This document shows positions 16,847 to 26,096 of a DNA stretch of 64,000 nt, piece after piece. How positions within the stretch are numbered: the stretch's first letter is position 1; every line of letters begins with the position of its first letter. A model generated the notes under the pieces. That model worked only from the letters and a program-made list of their open reading frames with translations. It was not told the origin of the DNA and made no database searches. This stretch comes from an uncultured Endozoicomonas sp. GTDB lineage: Bacteria > Pseudomonadota > Gammaproteobacteria > Pseudomonadales > Endozoicomonadaceae. A program made the translations under genes and the position numbers. The stretch covers positions 62,001-126,000 of the forward strand of contig NZ_CANMAO010000007.1 of assembly GCF_947495845.1 (NCBI RefSeq), given 5' to 3'.

Positions 16847-18061
16847 TCAAAAATGATTTTTTGGGAGCTGTTTAAGCAGAAAGGCCTGAAGGTTTCCGCC
16901 CATGACTTTACGGATTTCTGTTTCCGTAAAACCCTGTTTAATCATCAAGTCAGTCAACACTGCAAGTTCTGAGGCGTCGATACTCACGCGAGTGCTGCCA
17001 TCAAAATCGGAGCCCAATGCGATATGATCTTCCCCCGCCAGATCGATGGCGTAGCGTAAAGTTTTGACAATACCTTCTGGTGTTATGTCGCAAATCGCAT
17101 CCCAAAAACCAATGCCGATTAAGCCGCCTTTGTCTGCTACACGCTTGATCAGATGATCCGAAATATTCCGGGGTGAATCGCAGGTGCCCAGTAGGCCGGT
17201 GTGAGAAATCACTACGGGTCGTGTGGCCAGCTTCAACACTTCATCCACCACCGATTCTGAGGAGTGTGCCAGATCAACAATTAGCTCCATCTCCTCCATT
17301 TTTGCCAATGCCCGTCGGCCAAATAAACTCAGACGAGAACCGCTGACGCCGTGCAGTGAGCCCCCAAGGTGGTTATCAAAAAAATGGTGCAGACCAATCA
17401 TTCGATAACCGGCGTCGTATAATTTCTGAAGCTTGTCTAAATCACCTTCCAGGGCATGTGCGCCCTCAATGGCAAGCAGTCCGGCTACCTGCTGGCTGCC
17501 TCCAGCTCTGTTTTTTAACGTCTCTTTAAGGTCTTGTTGGTAACGGATGATGTTCAGTTCGTCTGGATGGGCTTGTTCTATTTTTTCCAGCTTTTCTGCC
17601 TGATAAACAGCTCGTTGATATAAGCTGGTCCATGTGGTGACAGGCCAGGCTTGGGCAAAAGCGAGTAAGGTAATGTTGTCGATGGCGTCGCTGTCATTGC
17701 GGCTATAGTTTTGACCCCTTGGGGATTTGGTCACCGCTGCAAAGGTCTGAATAGCCACATTGCCTTCCCGGAGTCTGGGCAGGTCAACGTGTCCATAGTT
17801 GTGTCGTTTGGTGATGTCCCGGTTCCATAACAGACTGTCTGCATGAAGATCGCCGATCACTAACTGCTGGTGAAGTTTTTCAGCTGCTTTTGAAATGTTA
17901 TAGGGAGTGTGAGGTGCCACTTGGTTCATTCCCTGCTCGATGGTGGGAGGAGCGAAGATCCACGTTAATATTATGGCGGAAGCGACAAACAGAGCGGTGA
18001 TACGGGAGGCAAGGCGCCAGATGCTGGCAGGTTGGCGAAGATCTGTGGCTTTTTTTTCCAT
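16847..18061 (-). CDS. Membrane-anchored dipeptidase, peptidase family M19
   Basis: Zinc dipeptidase of the renal-dipeptidase family, 404 residues. Metal-site motifs in order: GDLHADSLLW (HxD) about residue 73, the bridging Glu in AIEGAHALEGD, DLAHSSESV, VISHTG, and GSDFDG near the C-terminus. An N-terminal hydrophobic helix (ALFVASAIILTWIFAPP, about 20-37) should anchor it in the inner membrane facing the periplasm, where it would trim D- or L-dipeptides. It lies 88 bp from the Lrp-type regulator on the same strand and may be its target. Confidence 0.9.
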   Translation of the reverse strand: MEKKATDLRQPASIWRLASRITALFVASAIILTWIFAPPTIEQGMNQVAPHTPYNISKAAEKLHQQLVIGDLHADSLLWNRDITKRHNYGHVDLPRLREGNVAIQTFAAVTKSPRGQNYSRNDSDAIDNITLLAFAQAWPVTTWTSLYQRAVYQAEKLEKIEQAHPDELNIIRYQQDLKETLKNRAGGSQQVAGLLAIEGAHALEGDLDKLQKLYDAGYRMIGLHHFFDNHLGGSLHGVSGSRLSLFGRRALAKMEEMELIVDLAHSSESVVDEVLKLATRPVVISHTGLLGTCDSPRNISDHLIKRVADKGGLIGIGFWDAICDITPEGIVKTLRYAIDLAGEDHIALGSDFDGSTRVSIDASELAVLTDLMIKQGFTETEIRKVMGGNLQAFLLKQLPKNHF

Positions 18062-18105
18062 GTCTCAACTATGTACGTCTGATTATTATTATGTTGGACG
18101 ACAGT

Positions 18106-18137
18106 GTAACAGCATCTTGGCGTAACAGCATCTTGGC
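18106..18137. repeat. 16-bp direct tandem duplication
   Basis: GTAACAGCATCTTGGC occurs twice back to back, 18106-18121 and 18122-18137, between the dipeptidase and Lrp genes. Probably a slippage product. Confidence 0.9.
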
Positions 18138-18149
18138 GGCCTATCTTTG

Positions 18150-18635
18150 TCAGAGTGATTTTTTATGTAAATGGTTTAACGGCAGTGCTGTTTTGCGAAT
18201 GGGCTGTCGCAGTACAAAGCTGGAATGTACGCCGGTAACGCCGGCAATCCGGGTGATTTTATTGAGCAAAAAATCCTGATAGTAGTTCATGTCCGGCACC
18301 ATTACCTTCACCATGTAGTCAGCAGACTGTCCGGTGATCAGCAGGCATTCAATGACTTCGTCGTAATCATTAATGGTGCTTTCAAATGCGGCAAATCGTT
18401 CGGGTGTGTGCCTGTCCATGCTGATGTGGATCAGAACAAATAAGCTTAATCCAAGCTTCTCCGAGTTTAATAGAGTAACTCTTCCGGTAATCAAACCCAG
18501 TTCTTCGAGATGCCTGACTCGCCGCAGGCAGGGTGAGGGAGTCAGTCCAATGCGATCTGCCAGATCTTGATTGCTGATACTGGCATCAGCCTGAAGCTCT
18601 TGGAGTATTCGAATATCATAGCGATCGAGATTCAT
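18150..18635 (-). CDS. Lrp/AsnC family transcriptional regulator
   Basis: The 161-residue product has an N-terminal winged helix-turn-helix (LDRYDIRILQELQADASISN, then DLADRIGLTPSPCLRRVRHL) and a C-terminal RAM ligand domain (GLSLFVLIHISMDRHTPERF, ECLLITGQSADYMVKVMVPD). Members sense amino acids and control their metabolism or export. It is divergent from the TauE-like exporter and upstream of the dipeptidase, so either could be controlled. Ligand unknown. Confidence 0.93.
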   Translation of the reverse strand: MNLDRYDIRILQELQADASISNQDLADRIGLTPSPCLRRVRHLEELGLITGRVTLLNSEKLGLSLFVLIHISMDRHTPERFAAFESTINDYDEVIECLLITGQSADYMVKVMVPDMNYYQDFLLNKITRIAGVTGVHSSFVLRQPIRKTALPLNHLHKKSL

Positions 18636-18988
18636 GGTTTAAGATTTCACAAATTATTATTTACTTGGAATATTATTGCTCAAAAAGCTCAAATTTGCCA
18701 TAAACTCGCAATCATCTGCTAGCCAGTTCTTTATATACTATTTCTGTCGCCACAAGTGACGGTGAAGCATCAGGGTTATAAACCATGATGAACAGATATT
18801 CCGAACCAGGAGTGCTGTGCAGAAACCCACAAGGTTGAGCAGGATGATCATTCAGAGGCATCAACAGGCTAGGTGTTGGTTAACCTCGAGCAGATTTGCA
18901 AGCCGCTGATTATTGGGAGATGGTCAGCGGTTTTTGTTATATAGTACCCCCTCTTCACTATCCGCTCTCATTTCTGCAGGGACTCACC
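18636..18988. other. Divergent promoter region with possible small RNA
   Basis: A 353-bp gap between the Lrp regulator and the exporter. It holds a terminator-like hairpin near its right end (18901-18936) before any annotated gene, so something transcribed rightward may end there. A 17-codon ORF (ATG at 18784) is present but has no independent support. Confidence 0.4.
18901..18936 (+). terminator. Terminator or attenuator upstream of TauE-like gene
   Basis: CCGCTGA (18903-18909) pairs with TCAGCGG (18924-18930), followed by five T residues. It lies about 50 bases before the exporter start, so it may end a leader RNA or a small RNA. Confidence 0.65.
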
Positions 18989-19765
18989 TTGGACGCGACC
19001 ATCACTCTGGACCTCGTTGTCTTTCTGTTTGCCGTGGCAACGGCTGCCGGTTTTGTTGATGCTATTGCTGGTGGAGGCGGGATGATTACGGTTCCGGCTT
19101 TGTTGGCTGCGGGCTTATCACCGGTTCAGGCGTTGGCAACCAATAAACTACAGGGTACCGGCGGAACGCTTTCTGCCAGTTATTATTTTATCTCCCGCAA
19201 GGCGGTCAATCTCAAAGATCTGCGTTTGCCCATTGCCATGACGTTTGTGGGCAGTGTGTTGGGTACCGTCTTGGTGCAGCGGATTGATGCCGGCATTCTG
19301 GAGCAGCTGATTCCCTTTTTTCTTATTGGTATCGTGTTGTACTTTCTGTTTTCGCCAAAGCTGGGGGCGGAGCAATCGGACGGGTTGATTTCCCTGACGC
19401 TTTTCTCTTTTACTGCCGCTGTGGGTATTGGTTTTTATGATGGTTTCTTCGGACCCGGCACCGGTTCATTTTTTACCGTGGCCTTTGTGGGTTTGTTGGG
19501 ATTCTCAATGACTAAAGCCACAGCCAATACCAAAGTGTTGAATTGCACCAGCAATGTTGCGTCGCTGCTGTTTTTCATTATTGGAGGGCAGGTTGTGTGG
19601 GTCGTTGGCTTGGTGATGATGCTTGGGCAGGTGCTTGGTGCTCGACTGGGCTCAAGATTGGTGTTGAGTCGTGGTCAGACGTTGATTCGCCCGATGATTG
19701 TGGTGGTTTCGCTGGTGATGACGGGAAAACTGCTCTGGGAAAATTATGGACATTTGCTGCACTAA
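18989..19765 (+). CDS. TauE/SafE-like (TSUP) membrane transporter
   Basis: The 258-residue protein has about eight hydrophobic segments. The family signature is clear: GFVDAIAGGGGMITVPALLAAG near the N-terminus and GFYDGFFGPGTGSFF at about the middle, followed by ATANTKVLNCTSN. Members export sulfite, sulfonates or organic acids. TTG at 18989 is chosen because AGGGA lies 8 bases upstream and the protein then starts at the first helix, as in relatives. Substrate unknown. Confidence 0.88.
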   Translation: MDATITLDLVVFLFAVATAAGFVDAIAGGGGMITVPALLAAGLSPVQALATNKLQGTGGTLSASYYFISRKAVNLKDLRLPIAMTFVGSVLGTVLVQRIDAGILEQLIPFFLIGIVLYFLFSPKLGAEQSDGLISLTLFSFTAAVGIGFYDGFFGPGTGSFFTVAFVGLLGFSMTKATANTKVLNCTSNVASLLFFIIGGQVVWVVGLVMMLGQVLGARLGSRLVLSRGQTLIRPMIVVVSLVMTGKLLWENYGHLLH

Positions 19766-19807
19766 GCGACATCTTTAATTCATCCGTTGTCGCTTAGGCT
19801 GAAAAAT

Positions 19808-21271
19808 ATGGAGCCCACTTGGTTTAGCTGGTTGTTTGGCGCAGTCTATTTCAGTGCCATTGTCGTGTTTGCCGTTGTTGTGATTATGACACGACGGCCG
19901 GTTGGGGTATCTCTTGCCTGGCTGGTGCTTCTGGTCGCATTGCCAGTTGCGGGCTTTGTTCTCTATGTTTTGTTTGGCTCTCCCCGGCTGGGTGCCCGGC
20001 GCTTGAAGCGCATGCGTTCGTTGTACCCCGGCTACGCTCAGTGGTACCACCATCTTTCTCGAATTGTTTCCGTGAATAAGGCAGCCAGCCAGCCTGTTTC
20101 TCCTCACAATGCCATTTTCTCTCTGGCCGAAAAAAGCAGCATTCCCCTGTTGCCGGGAAATCAGCTCAAGCTGTTTTCCGAATATGGGGAGATCATTGAT
20201 CAGTTGTTACTGGATATTGAAAACGCCAGGCATAGCCTGGTTCTGGAATTTTATATTTGGGAACCCACGGGGCGCGCTAAAGAGGTGGCAGAAGCGGTGA
20301 TCAGCGCTTCACGCCGTGGCATTGATTGCGTGGTGGTGCTGGATAATGTCGGCAGTCGTGGTTTTCTCAACGGGTTGTGGGCGCGGCGCTTCCGGGTTGA
20401 AGGTGTCAGTGTGACCGCTTCTATGTCAGTCGGGCCTTTGGGTATGTTGGTGGAACGAATCGATATTCGAAATCACCGAAAAATTTTGGTGGTGGATGAT
20501 CGAATAGCATGGACTGGCAGTTTTAATCTGGTAGACCCTTCGTTGTTCAAACAAGATGCCCGGGTTGGACAATGGATTGATGCCATGGTGAGAATCGAGG
20601 GTGTCGCTGCCCATGTGCTGGGCGCTATTGTGCAGTGGGATAAAGCCTTGGAAACCGGAGCAGAACATCCCTCGTTTAACCGGGAGTATGAATACCCTTC
20701 TCAGAAGGATCAGGCTAGAAAAGGTGCCTGCCTGCACGTATTGCCATCAGGCCCGGATGTGGATCGGGAGATGCTGCATCAGATACTGCTGACGGCTATT
20801 TATGAAAGTGAGGAAGAACTTCTGATTAGTACACCTTACTTTGTGCCCGATGATGCGCTGCTCACCGCACTGAAATCGGCGGCCATGCGAGGGGTGGATG
20901 TTCAGGTTCTGGTGCCGGAACGAAATGATTCTCGTATGGTGCATCATGCCAGTCGCTCCTATTATCAGGAACTATTGCAGGCAGGGGTTCGGATTCAGCA
21001 GTTTCGAGGCGGCCTTCTCCATACCAAATGTGTGTTGGTGGATCGCAAAACTGCGTTGTTTGGCACGGTGAATCTCGATATGCGCAGTGTCTGGCTGAAT
21101 TACGAAGTCACGATGATTATCTACGACAGCGTCTTTGGTGAGGCTATTTTTGACGTGCTTCACTCGTATATGAATGGTGCGGAGGAAGTAAATATCAAGG
21201 CTTGGGTTAAACGACCCTTTCGGCTTAAGTTGCTGGAAAATACGATGCAGTTACTGAGCCCTCTGCTTTAA
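19808..21271 (+). CDS. cls: Cardiolipin synthase
   Basis: Condenses two phosphatidylglycerols into cardiolipin at the inner membrane. 487 residues from ATG 19808, essentially the ClsA length. Two N-terminal transmembrane helices are followed by the ClsA-type linker (FGSPRLGARRLKRM) and two phospholipase-D HKD motifs: NHRKILVVDDRIAWTGSFN and LHTKCVLVDRKTALFGTVN. An upstream TTG (19787) is open but lies outside the first helix. It follows the TSUP gene by 42 bp. Confidence 0.93.
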   Translation: MEPTWFSWLFGAVYFSAIVVFAVVVIMTRRPVGVSLAWLVLLVALPVAGFVLYVLFGSPRLGARRLKRMRSLYPGYAQWYHHLSRIVSVNKAASQPVSPHNAIFSLAEKSSIPLLPGNQLKLFSEYGEIIDQLLLDIENARHSLVLEFYIWEPTGRAKEVAEAVISASRRGIDCVVVLDNVGSRGFLNGLWARRFRVEGVSVTASMSVGPLGMLVERIDIRNHRKILVVDDRIAWTGSFNLVDPSLFKQDARVGQWIDAMVRIEGVAAHVLGAIVQWDKALETGAEHPSFNREYEYPSQKDQARKGACLHVLPSGPDVDREMLHQILLTAIYESEEELLISTPYFVPDDALLTALKSAAMRGVDVQVLVPERNDSRMVHHASRSYYQELLQAGVRIQQFRGGLLHTKCVLVDRKTALFGTVNLDMRSVWLNYEVTMIIYDSVFGEAIFDVLHSYMNGAEEVNIKAWVKRPFRLKLLENTMQLLSPLL

Positions 21272-21447
21272 ATAGATGAAATAAACAAAAACATGCATCT
21301 TTCTTGGTATTTATTCTCTAAATATCTTTTTTTACATAAGAAAATCTAATTATTTCAGAGCTGTAGTGGAAAACCCTCATTGGTCAATCTTCCTGATTGT
21401 GGAATAAATGTGCTCTGTTTCTCACTATTACCTTCAGGGGGCTGGTT

Positions 21448-22779
21448 TTGTCGCAGACTTTAAAAACTACAGACATCATGGCGACAGGCTTGATGACGTT
21501 CGCGCTGTTTCTTGGCGCGGGTAATATTATCTTTCCGCCCTTTCTTGGTTACATGGCCGGAACCGAGTTAGTGTCGGCGATTATGGGTTTTCTGCTGACC
21601 GGTGTCGGCTTACCTCTGCTGGGTGTTCTGGCTTGTGCCAGAGTTGGCGGCGGACTGGAGAAACTTACCGCGGTATTCCCTGAGAAAATGGCGCTTATTT
21701 TTGCGGTAGTGCTGTTTCTTGCCATTGGCCCGTTGTTTGCTGCGCCAAGAACTGCAGTGGTTTCCTACGAACTGGGCTTGTTGCCGTTTATTGGTGAATC
21801 GAGCGGGCTGTCTCTGGCGTTATTCTCCCTCGGATTTTTTGCGGTAGCGCTGTATCTGGCGTTATTTCCTGGCCGCCTGCTGGAAACGGTGGGTAAACTC
21901 ATCACGCCAATGCTGGTAGCGGTTCTGGCGCTGATTGCCATTGGTGCCTTTATGTTTCCTCAAGGGGAAGCGGGTATCGCGACAGAATCCATGATTCAGC
22001 AGGGCTTCTTTAATGGTTTCCGGGAAGGTTATCAGACCATGGATACACTGGGCGCATTGGTGTTTGGTGTGGTGATTATTAATGCGATTCATAGCAAAGG
22101 TGTGACTGAATCGAAGCAAGTGGCTCGCTATACCTTTATTGCCGGTTTGATTGCGGCGGTTGGGTTGTCATTGGTTTATCTGGTGTTGGGTTATATTGGC
22201 TCTACCAGTCATTCTCTTATCGCACAGCCTCAAAACGGTGCTGAGATCATCAGTCTGTTTGTGAATGCGGTATTTGGTGTTTGGGGCAAAGCGGTATTGG
22301 CGATTACGGTGATTCTGGCTTGCTTGACCACAGCGGTTGGTTTGCTCAGTGCCTGCGGAGAATATTTCTCTCGAGTAATGCCTGCGTTGAGTTATCGGGG
22401 CTGGGTGGTGGTTTGTGCTCTGGCCAGTGCCTTGATTGCCAATGTCGGTTTGAATACGTTGCTAACCGTTACCATTCCAGCACTGCTGATTATCTATCCA
22501 ATCGCGATAGCCCTGATTCTGGTGACGTTGCTGAAACCGCTGCTGACCATGCCAGGAAGGGTAATGCTGTTTGTTTTGGCACCGGTTGGTTTGATCAGCC
22601 TGATTGAAGGTTTGCATGCGGCTGGTGTGGCGTTTGTTAATCCTGCCTACCAGTTGCTGGCTTATTTGCCACTGCAGGCAGAAGGGCTGGTATGGCTGAT
22701 GCCGGGTGTGCTGGGTGGTGTTCTGGGGGTTTTGGCTTCTCGCAATACAGCCATCACTGCAGAGCCGGTTCAGGGGTAA
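21448..22779 (+). CDS. brnQ: Branched-chain amino acid transporter BrnQ
   Basis: LIVCS-family Na+-coupled importer of Leu/Ile/Val, about 12 hydrophobic helices. The signature ATGLMTFALFLGAGNIIFPP lies directly after the start. TTG 21448 is selected because AGGGGG sits 7 bases upstream and the N-terminus (MSQTLKTTDIMATG) aligns with E. coli BrnQ; the earlier in-frame TTG at 21397 has no such support. 443 residues, normal length. A strong terminator follows. Confidence 0.92.
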   Translation: MSQTLKTTDIMATGLMTFALFLGAGNIIFPPFLGYMAGTELVSAIMGFLLTGVGLPLLGVLACARVGGGLEKLTAVFPEKMALIFAVVLFLAIGPLFAAPRTAVVSYELGLLPFIGESSGLSLALFSLGFFAVALYLALFPGRLLETVGKLITPMLVAVLALIAIGAFMFPQGEAGIATESMIQQGFFNGFREGYQTMDTLGALVFGVVIINAIHSKGVTESKQVARYTFIAGLIAAVGLSLVYLVLGYIGSTSHSLIAQPQNGAEIISLFVNAVFGVWGKAVLAITVILACLTTAVGLLSACGEYFSRVMPALSYRGWVVVCALASALIANVGLNTLLTVTIPALLIIYPIAIALILVTLLKPLLTMPGRVMLFVLAPVGLISLIEGLHAAGVAFVNPAYQLLAYLPLQAEGLVWLMPGVLGGVLGVLASRNTAITAEPVQG

Positions 22780-22785
22780 GCTAAG

Positions 22786-22820
22786 GCGGCCTTGGAGCAA
22801 AACTCTTAGGCCGCTTTTTT
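22786..22820 (+). terminator. Rho-independent terminator after brnQ
   Basis: GCGGCCT (22786-22792) pairs with AGGCCGC (22808-22814), then six T residues. Confidence 0.85.
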
Positions 22821-22826
22821 GTTGGT

Positions 22827-23120
22827 TCACGCAGCGCTAGCTTGATTCAAAACCTCAAGGTAAGGCTGTGCATTGCTGTGTTTTGAGATGATGGCTTTGA
22901 GTGTTGAACCGGAATCATCTGTGGCGCTCAGATCGAATCCCGCCTCAAGAAAAAAAGGCACAAACCGGGCGAAGTCATCACTTCTCAGGTGTCTGTAAGC
23001 TCTCAGCAGGATATGATGATCACGGCTTTCACCTTTTGGTGGTTGCAGGGTCAGCAGCATTTTTAAACGATCATCGCTCAGCTCTTCGCCTATGACCTTT
23101 TTCTTGTCTTTTTTCATCAT
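22827..23120 (-). CDS. Small conserved protein, PA4642-like family
   Basis: 97 residues, Lys-rich start (MMKKDKKKVIGEELSDDRLK), then an ankyrin-like two-helix unit (HILLRAYRHLRSDDFARFVPFFLEAGFDLSATDD). From memory this fits the small PA4642 family of Pseudomonas, whose role is unknown. It converges with brnQ. The resemblance to one ankyrin repeat is visible but too short for a functional claim. Confidence 0.75.
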   Translation of the reverse strand: MMKKDKKKVIGEELSDDRLKMLLTLQPPKGESRDHHILLRAYRHLRSDDFARFVPFFLEAGFDLSATDDSGSTLKAIISKHSNAQPYLEVLNQASAA

Positions 23121-23431
23121 TTAGCCTGTCTGTTAATGACTCTTTCCTAAGGTGTATTTTACTTAGGTGTGGGAGATCGTATAGAGATTCCATAGGCAAT
23201 TTTTATCTTAAGTTAAATGATTTGCTTATAAGGTACACCTTGTTGTCTCGGTAAAGATTAGCCAAATAGGGTGAGAGGACGTTTTTTTGACGCAGCGAAA
23301 AAATAAAGTAATAACAATTGTTTGTGTTTTTTTTAAAAGGAGTAAGTTGAGTGGTCTGACTTAATGGGCAGCCTTTATTTGAGGTGTCTAGTATATAGCT
23401 ATGAATAACAAAAGGATTTGAGGTGTTAGTT
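23121..23431. other. AT-rich leader of the 23432 gene
   Basis: 311 bp without a supported gene. It is AT-rich with several T-runs and ends in the GAGGTG ribosome site of the next gene. I see no convincing promoter, repeat or RNA gene in it. Confidence 0.4.
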
Positions 23432-25483
23432 ATGGTTGGTAAAGTAGGTGGGCAAGGACCGAATCCAGTTAAGGTTTCTGACGTTGGAAACAATGGAGAA
23501 ACAACAGCCAAAAATGGTGTTAAATCACATTCTCCCGGCAGTACATTTATCCCCGGTGATAGTAATAAAACAAAATCCACTTCGCTGTTCAAGAGGATTG
23601 TCGTTGCGCTCCACCTGGACGCCATTCTTCCGAGCCTAAAATCATCTTCCAGAAAAAACTGGGCTCCCCTTGATGCTGAGTTTAAGAGTGAGGTGCTTCG
23701 AAGCGTTGCGGGTGATATTAAGAAAATCGATATAGCACAGAATATAGATATTTATGATGCTGGTGTTAATGATTTAAATAAACTTAAGGGCAGAAAAGAA
23801 ACTCTGAAATCTGAGATTGCTGGCTTTAAGGATCAATATCCGGGGTTAAAGAGTTTTTTAAATAAGGTGGCATCGGGTTATCCGTTTGTATCAGGTAGTA
23901 CAGTTTATAAATTGGATAATGATAGAGGGATTATTAAAGATAAGATAAAAGGTGGGACTTTTGATACTCGAAGCGGTGTAGCTGTGGAGTATGCTCTTAA
24001 TATTCAGAAAGAAAGTGAAGAATATAAAAAGTATTCGGAGAATAAGAGCGAGTTGATTGGGGTAAGAGGAAAGATTGAAAAAACTCAAAAAGAACTTGCT
24101 TCACTCAAACAGAATATTGTTAATGCCGGTAGGGAAGGCCAGAAAGAGTTAAGAAATGTATTAAAGGAAGGTGCTAAGGCTAAACGCAACCTCGGTGTGC
24201 AGGAAGTAAAAGATAATTATTCCAAAAAGAAACATGAGTTGCAAAATAATGCCTCTACTATGCGTAAGGATCGGCACACTGAACATGCAGCTCTTAAAGC
24301 AGAACTTGAAGCTAATAAAATAAAGCTAGAAACTGTTAAAACTAATCTGAATAAAGCTAAGAGGAACTTGGGTCAGCAGAGCACAACTCTGGGAAAAGCG
24401 TCTAAATGGCTTGCTAAAAAAGCAATGAGTAGCAACGAAAAAGAGGTGTCGTTCAGAGGAAAAGAAGAAAGTAAGACTATTGCTGATGAGAGTATAGCTG
24501 CTGTAACTCGCGAAATCACTTCATTGAAAATAATGCGAGATTCTCTGAAAGAATATATATCTAATATAGAGCGGAAGCTCCAAAATGGTCCTGAGTTGAC
24601 AGGAGCGCTACGGGATTATAAAGATGAAAGAGACAGGGCGCTTGAAGAATTGGAGAAAAATTACAGAGCTGACAAAGTGAAACATAAGGAAGTGTTAAAA
24701 CAGCAGCGTCCTGATTTGGAAAAAGCTTTTCACAGAACTCAAGAGTCCGTTTCGGATAGGGTTTCCGAAACCGGATCAGTACCTGATGATATCTCTTATG
24801 AGTCCATGCCCGCTGGTGCTGCAGTAGTGATCGGTTTATTAGAGAGTACTGATGGTTATGAAACTATTGAAGCTTTTAAACAAGATGTTTCAAGGCTTGA
24901 CTCTCAGGAACTGGATTTAGTTGAAAGCTACTTACAGGATAACTACAGTACAGATGATAATTACGTGGAGGACATGCTTGATGTGGTCATAGGGCAAAAG
25001 TTTAAGTTCTTCGAGTCGGAAAATAATCAGCAAAGTTATCGCTCGCGATCCGCATCTGTAGATTCTGGGGATTCTGGTTATGTTGGGAGTGAGTCAGGTT
25101 CATCAGCCAAGTCTGGCGACAGAATGGCACTCAAATTTTGGGAGTTAAATAGTGGAACGCTTGGTGATTCTAAACTTGCGGGGGTATCTGGGCCTGTCAG
25201 TGTGGATGCAGATACCATGGTCTCTGACGCAAAGGTAGATGAGCTGTTTCGAAAGTTAAGTAGTGATCGCAGTTTTGATGTATCAAAATGGGAAGCAGAA
25301 CTGGAGAAATTGACTGAAAGCGAGCTGAAAGATGTGCTAGAACAGCTGGCGGCATATTACGATAACGGCAAGCTGTCGAGGTCAAATGTAGAGAAGTTTA
25401 AAATGAATACACACGAGCTTGCTCAGTTGAAAACTTTCGCTGAGAAACAGTTACATATTAAGGACGGCGGTAATTGGGTTTGA
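23432..25483 (+). CDS. Large coiled-coil protein of unknown function
   Basis: 683 residues from ATG 23432 (GAGGTG 6 bases upstream); the GTG at 23423 is less well placed. No signal peptide or transmembrane helix. A polar N-terminal ~90 residues is followed by extended Lys/Glu heptads from about 190 to 470 (EKTQKELASLKQNIVNAG, KAELEANKIKLETVKTNL). The heptapeptide KAKRNLG occurs twice. Then comes a Ser/Gly/Asp-rich linker (SVDSGDSGYVGSESGSS, about 570) and a helical C-terminus. AT-rich and solitary between housekeeping genes. It resembles the other accessory unknowns here in style, not in alignable sequence. Effector-like role is speculation. Confidence 0.82.
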   Translation: MVGKVGGQGPNPVKVSDVGNNGETTAKNGVKSHSPGSTFIPGDSNKTKSTSLFKRIVVALHLDAILPSLKSSSRKNWAPLDAEFKSEVLRSVAGDIKKIDIAQNIDIYDAGVNDLNKLKGRKETLKSEIAGFKDQYPGLKSFLNKVASGYPFVSGSTVYKLDNDRGIIKDKIKGGTFDTRSGVAVEYALNIQKESEEYKKYSENKSELIGVRGKIEKTQKELASLKQNIVNAGREGQKELRNVLKEGAKAKRNLGVQEVKDNYSKKKHELQNNASTMRKDRHTEHAALKAELEANKIKLETVKTNLNKAKRNLGQQSTTLGKASKWLAKKAMSSNEKEVSFRGKEESKTIADESIAAVTREITSLKIMRDSLKEYISNIERKLQNGPELTGALRDYKDERDRALEELEKNYRADKVKHKEVLKQQRPDLEKAFHRTQESVSDRVSETGSVPDDISYESMPAGAAVVIGLLESTDGYETIEAFKQDVSRLDSQELDLVESYLQDNYSTDDNYVEDMLDVVIGQKFKFFESENNQQSYRSRSASVDSGDSGYVGSESGSSAKSGDRMALKFWELNSGTLGDSKLAGVSGPVSVDADTMVSDAKVDELFRKLSSDRSFDVSKWEAELEKLTESELKDVLEQLAAYYDNGKLSRSNVEKFKMNTHELAQLKTFAEKQLHIKDGGNWV

Positions 25484-25502
25484 AGCTTTAGTTTTCTGGA
25501 AT

Positions 25503-25530
25503 AAAAAAACGCCGAAATCCGGCGTTTTTT
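25503..25530. terminator. Bidirectional terminator between convergent genes
   Basis: ACGCCG (25509-25514) and CGGCGT (25520-25525), loop AAATC, flanked by an A-run on the left and a T-run on the right, so it can serve both strands. Confidence 0.9.
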
Positions 25531-25538
25531 ATGATTGG

Positions 25539-26096
25539 TCAGTGACCTTTCAGAGCATAAATGCCATTAGCATTCCGCCAGTAACCTTGATAATCCAGCC
25601 CATAACCAAAGATATAACGATCTTCAATTTCCAGGCCAGTAAAGTCTGCCGTTAACCCCGGGCGGGCTTTGCGATCATGGTTCTTATCAACCAGAACGGC
25701 CGTAAGTACTTCCGCAGCGCCTTCTTCCTTACAGAAGTCAGCAATGGCATCCAGAGTGTGACCTTCATCGAGAATATCGTCGACGATCAGGACGGTGCGA
25801 TCTTTAATCGACTGAATCGGGCGAACTTTCCACTCAAGGCGGCCACCGGTCAGCTGGTCGCGGTAGCGGGTAGCGTGCACATAAGACGCTTCCAGTGGGA
25901 ACTGCAAGTGGGTTAACAGCTTACCGGTAATCACCAGGCCGCCATTCATGACACAGAATACCAGAGGGTTGCTGTCAGCCAGTTTGCTGGTAATGGCGGT
26001 ACCCATGTTGGTAATCGCCGCTTCGATCTGCTGCTCGTTGTAGAGACAGTCGGCTTCATCCATCACTTGCCGGATATGGTCGAGATCAACAGACAT
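25539..26096 (-). CDS. hpt: Hypoxanthine-guanine phosphoribosyltransferase
   Basis: Purine salvage enzyme of 185 residues, converting hypoxanthine or guanine plus PRPP to IMP or GMP. The PRPP loop VLIVDDILDEGHTL is at about residue 100; the upstream CVMNGGLVITGKLL and the C-terminal DYQGYWRNANGIYAL fit the family. It is divergent from upp, so purine and pyrimidine salvage are neighbours. Confidence 0.93.
   Translation of the reverse strand: MSVDLDHIRQVMDEADCLYNEQQIEAAITNMGTAITSKLADSNPLVFCVMNGGLVITGKLLTHLQFPLEASYVHATRYRDQLTGGRLEWKVRPIQSIKDRTVLIVDDILDEGHTLDAIADFCKEEGAAEVLTAVLVDKNHDRKARPGLTADFTGLEIEDRYIFGYGLDYQGYWRNANGIYALKGH

Noticed and set aside
22827-23120. Reading the PA4642-like protein as a true ankyrin-repeat protein
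   Set aside because: Only one ankyrin-like unit is visible in 97 residues.
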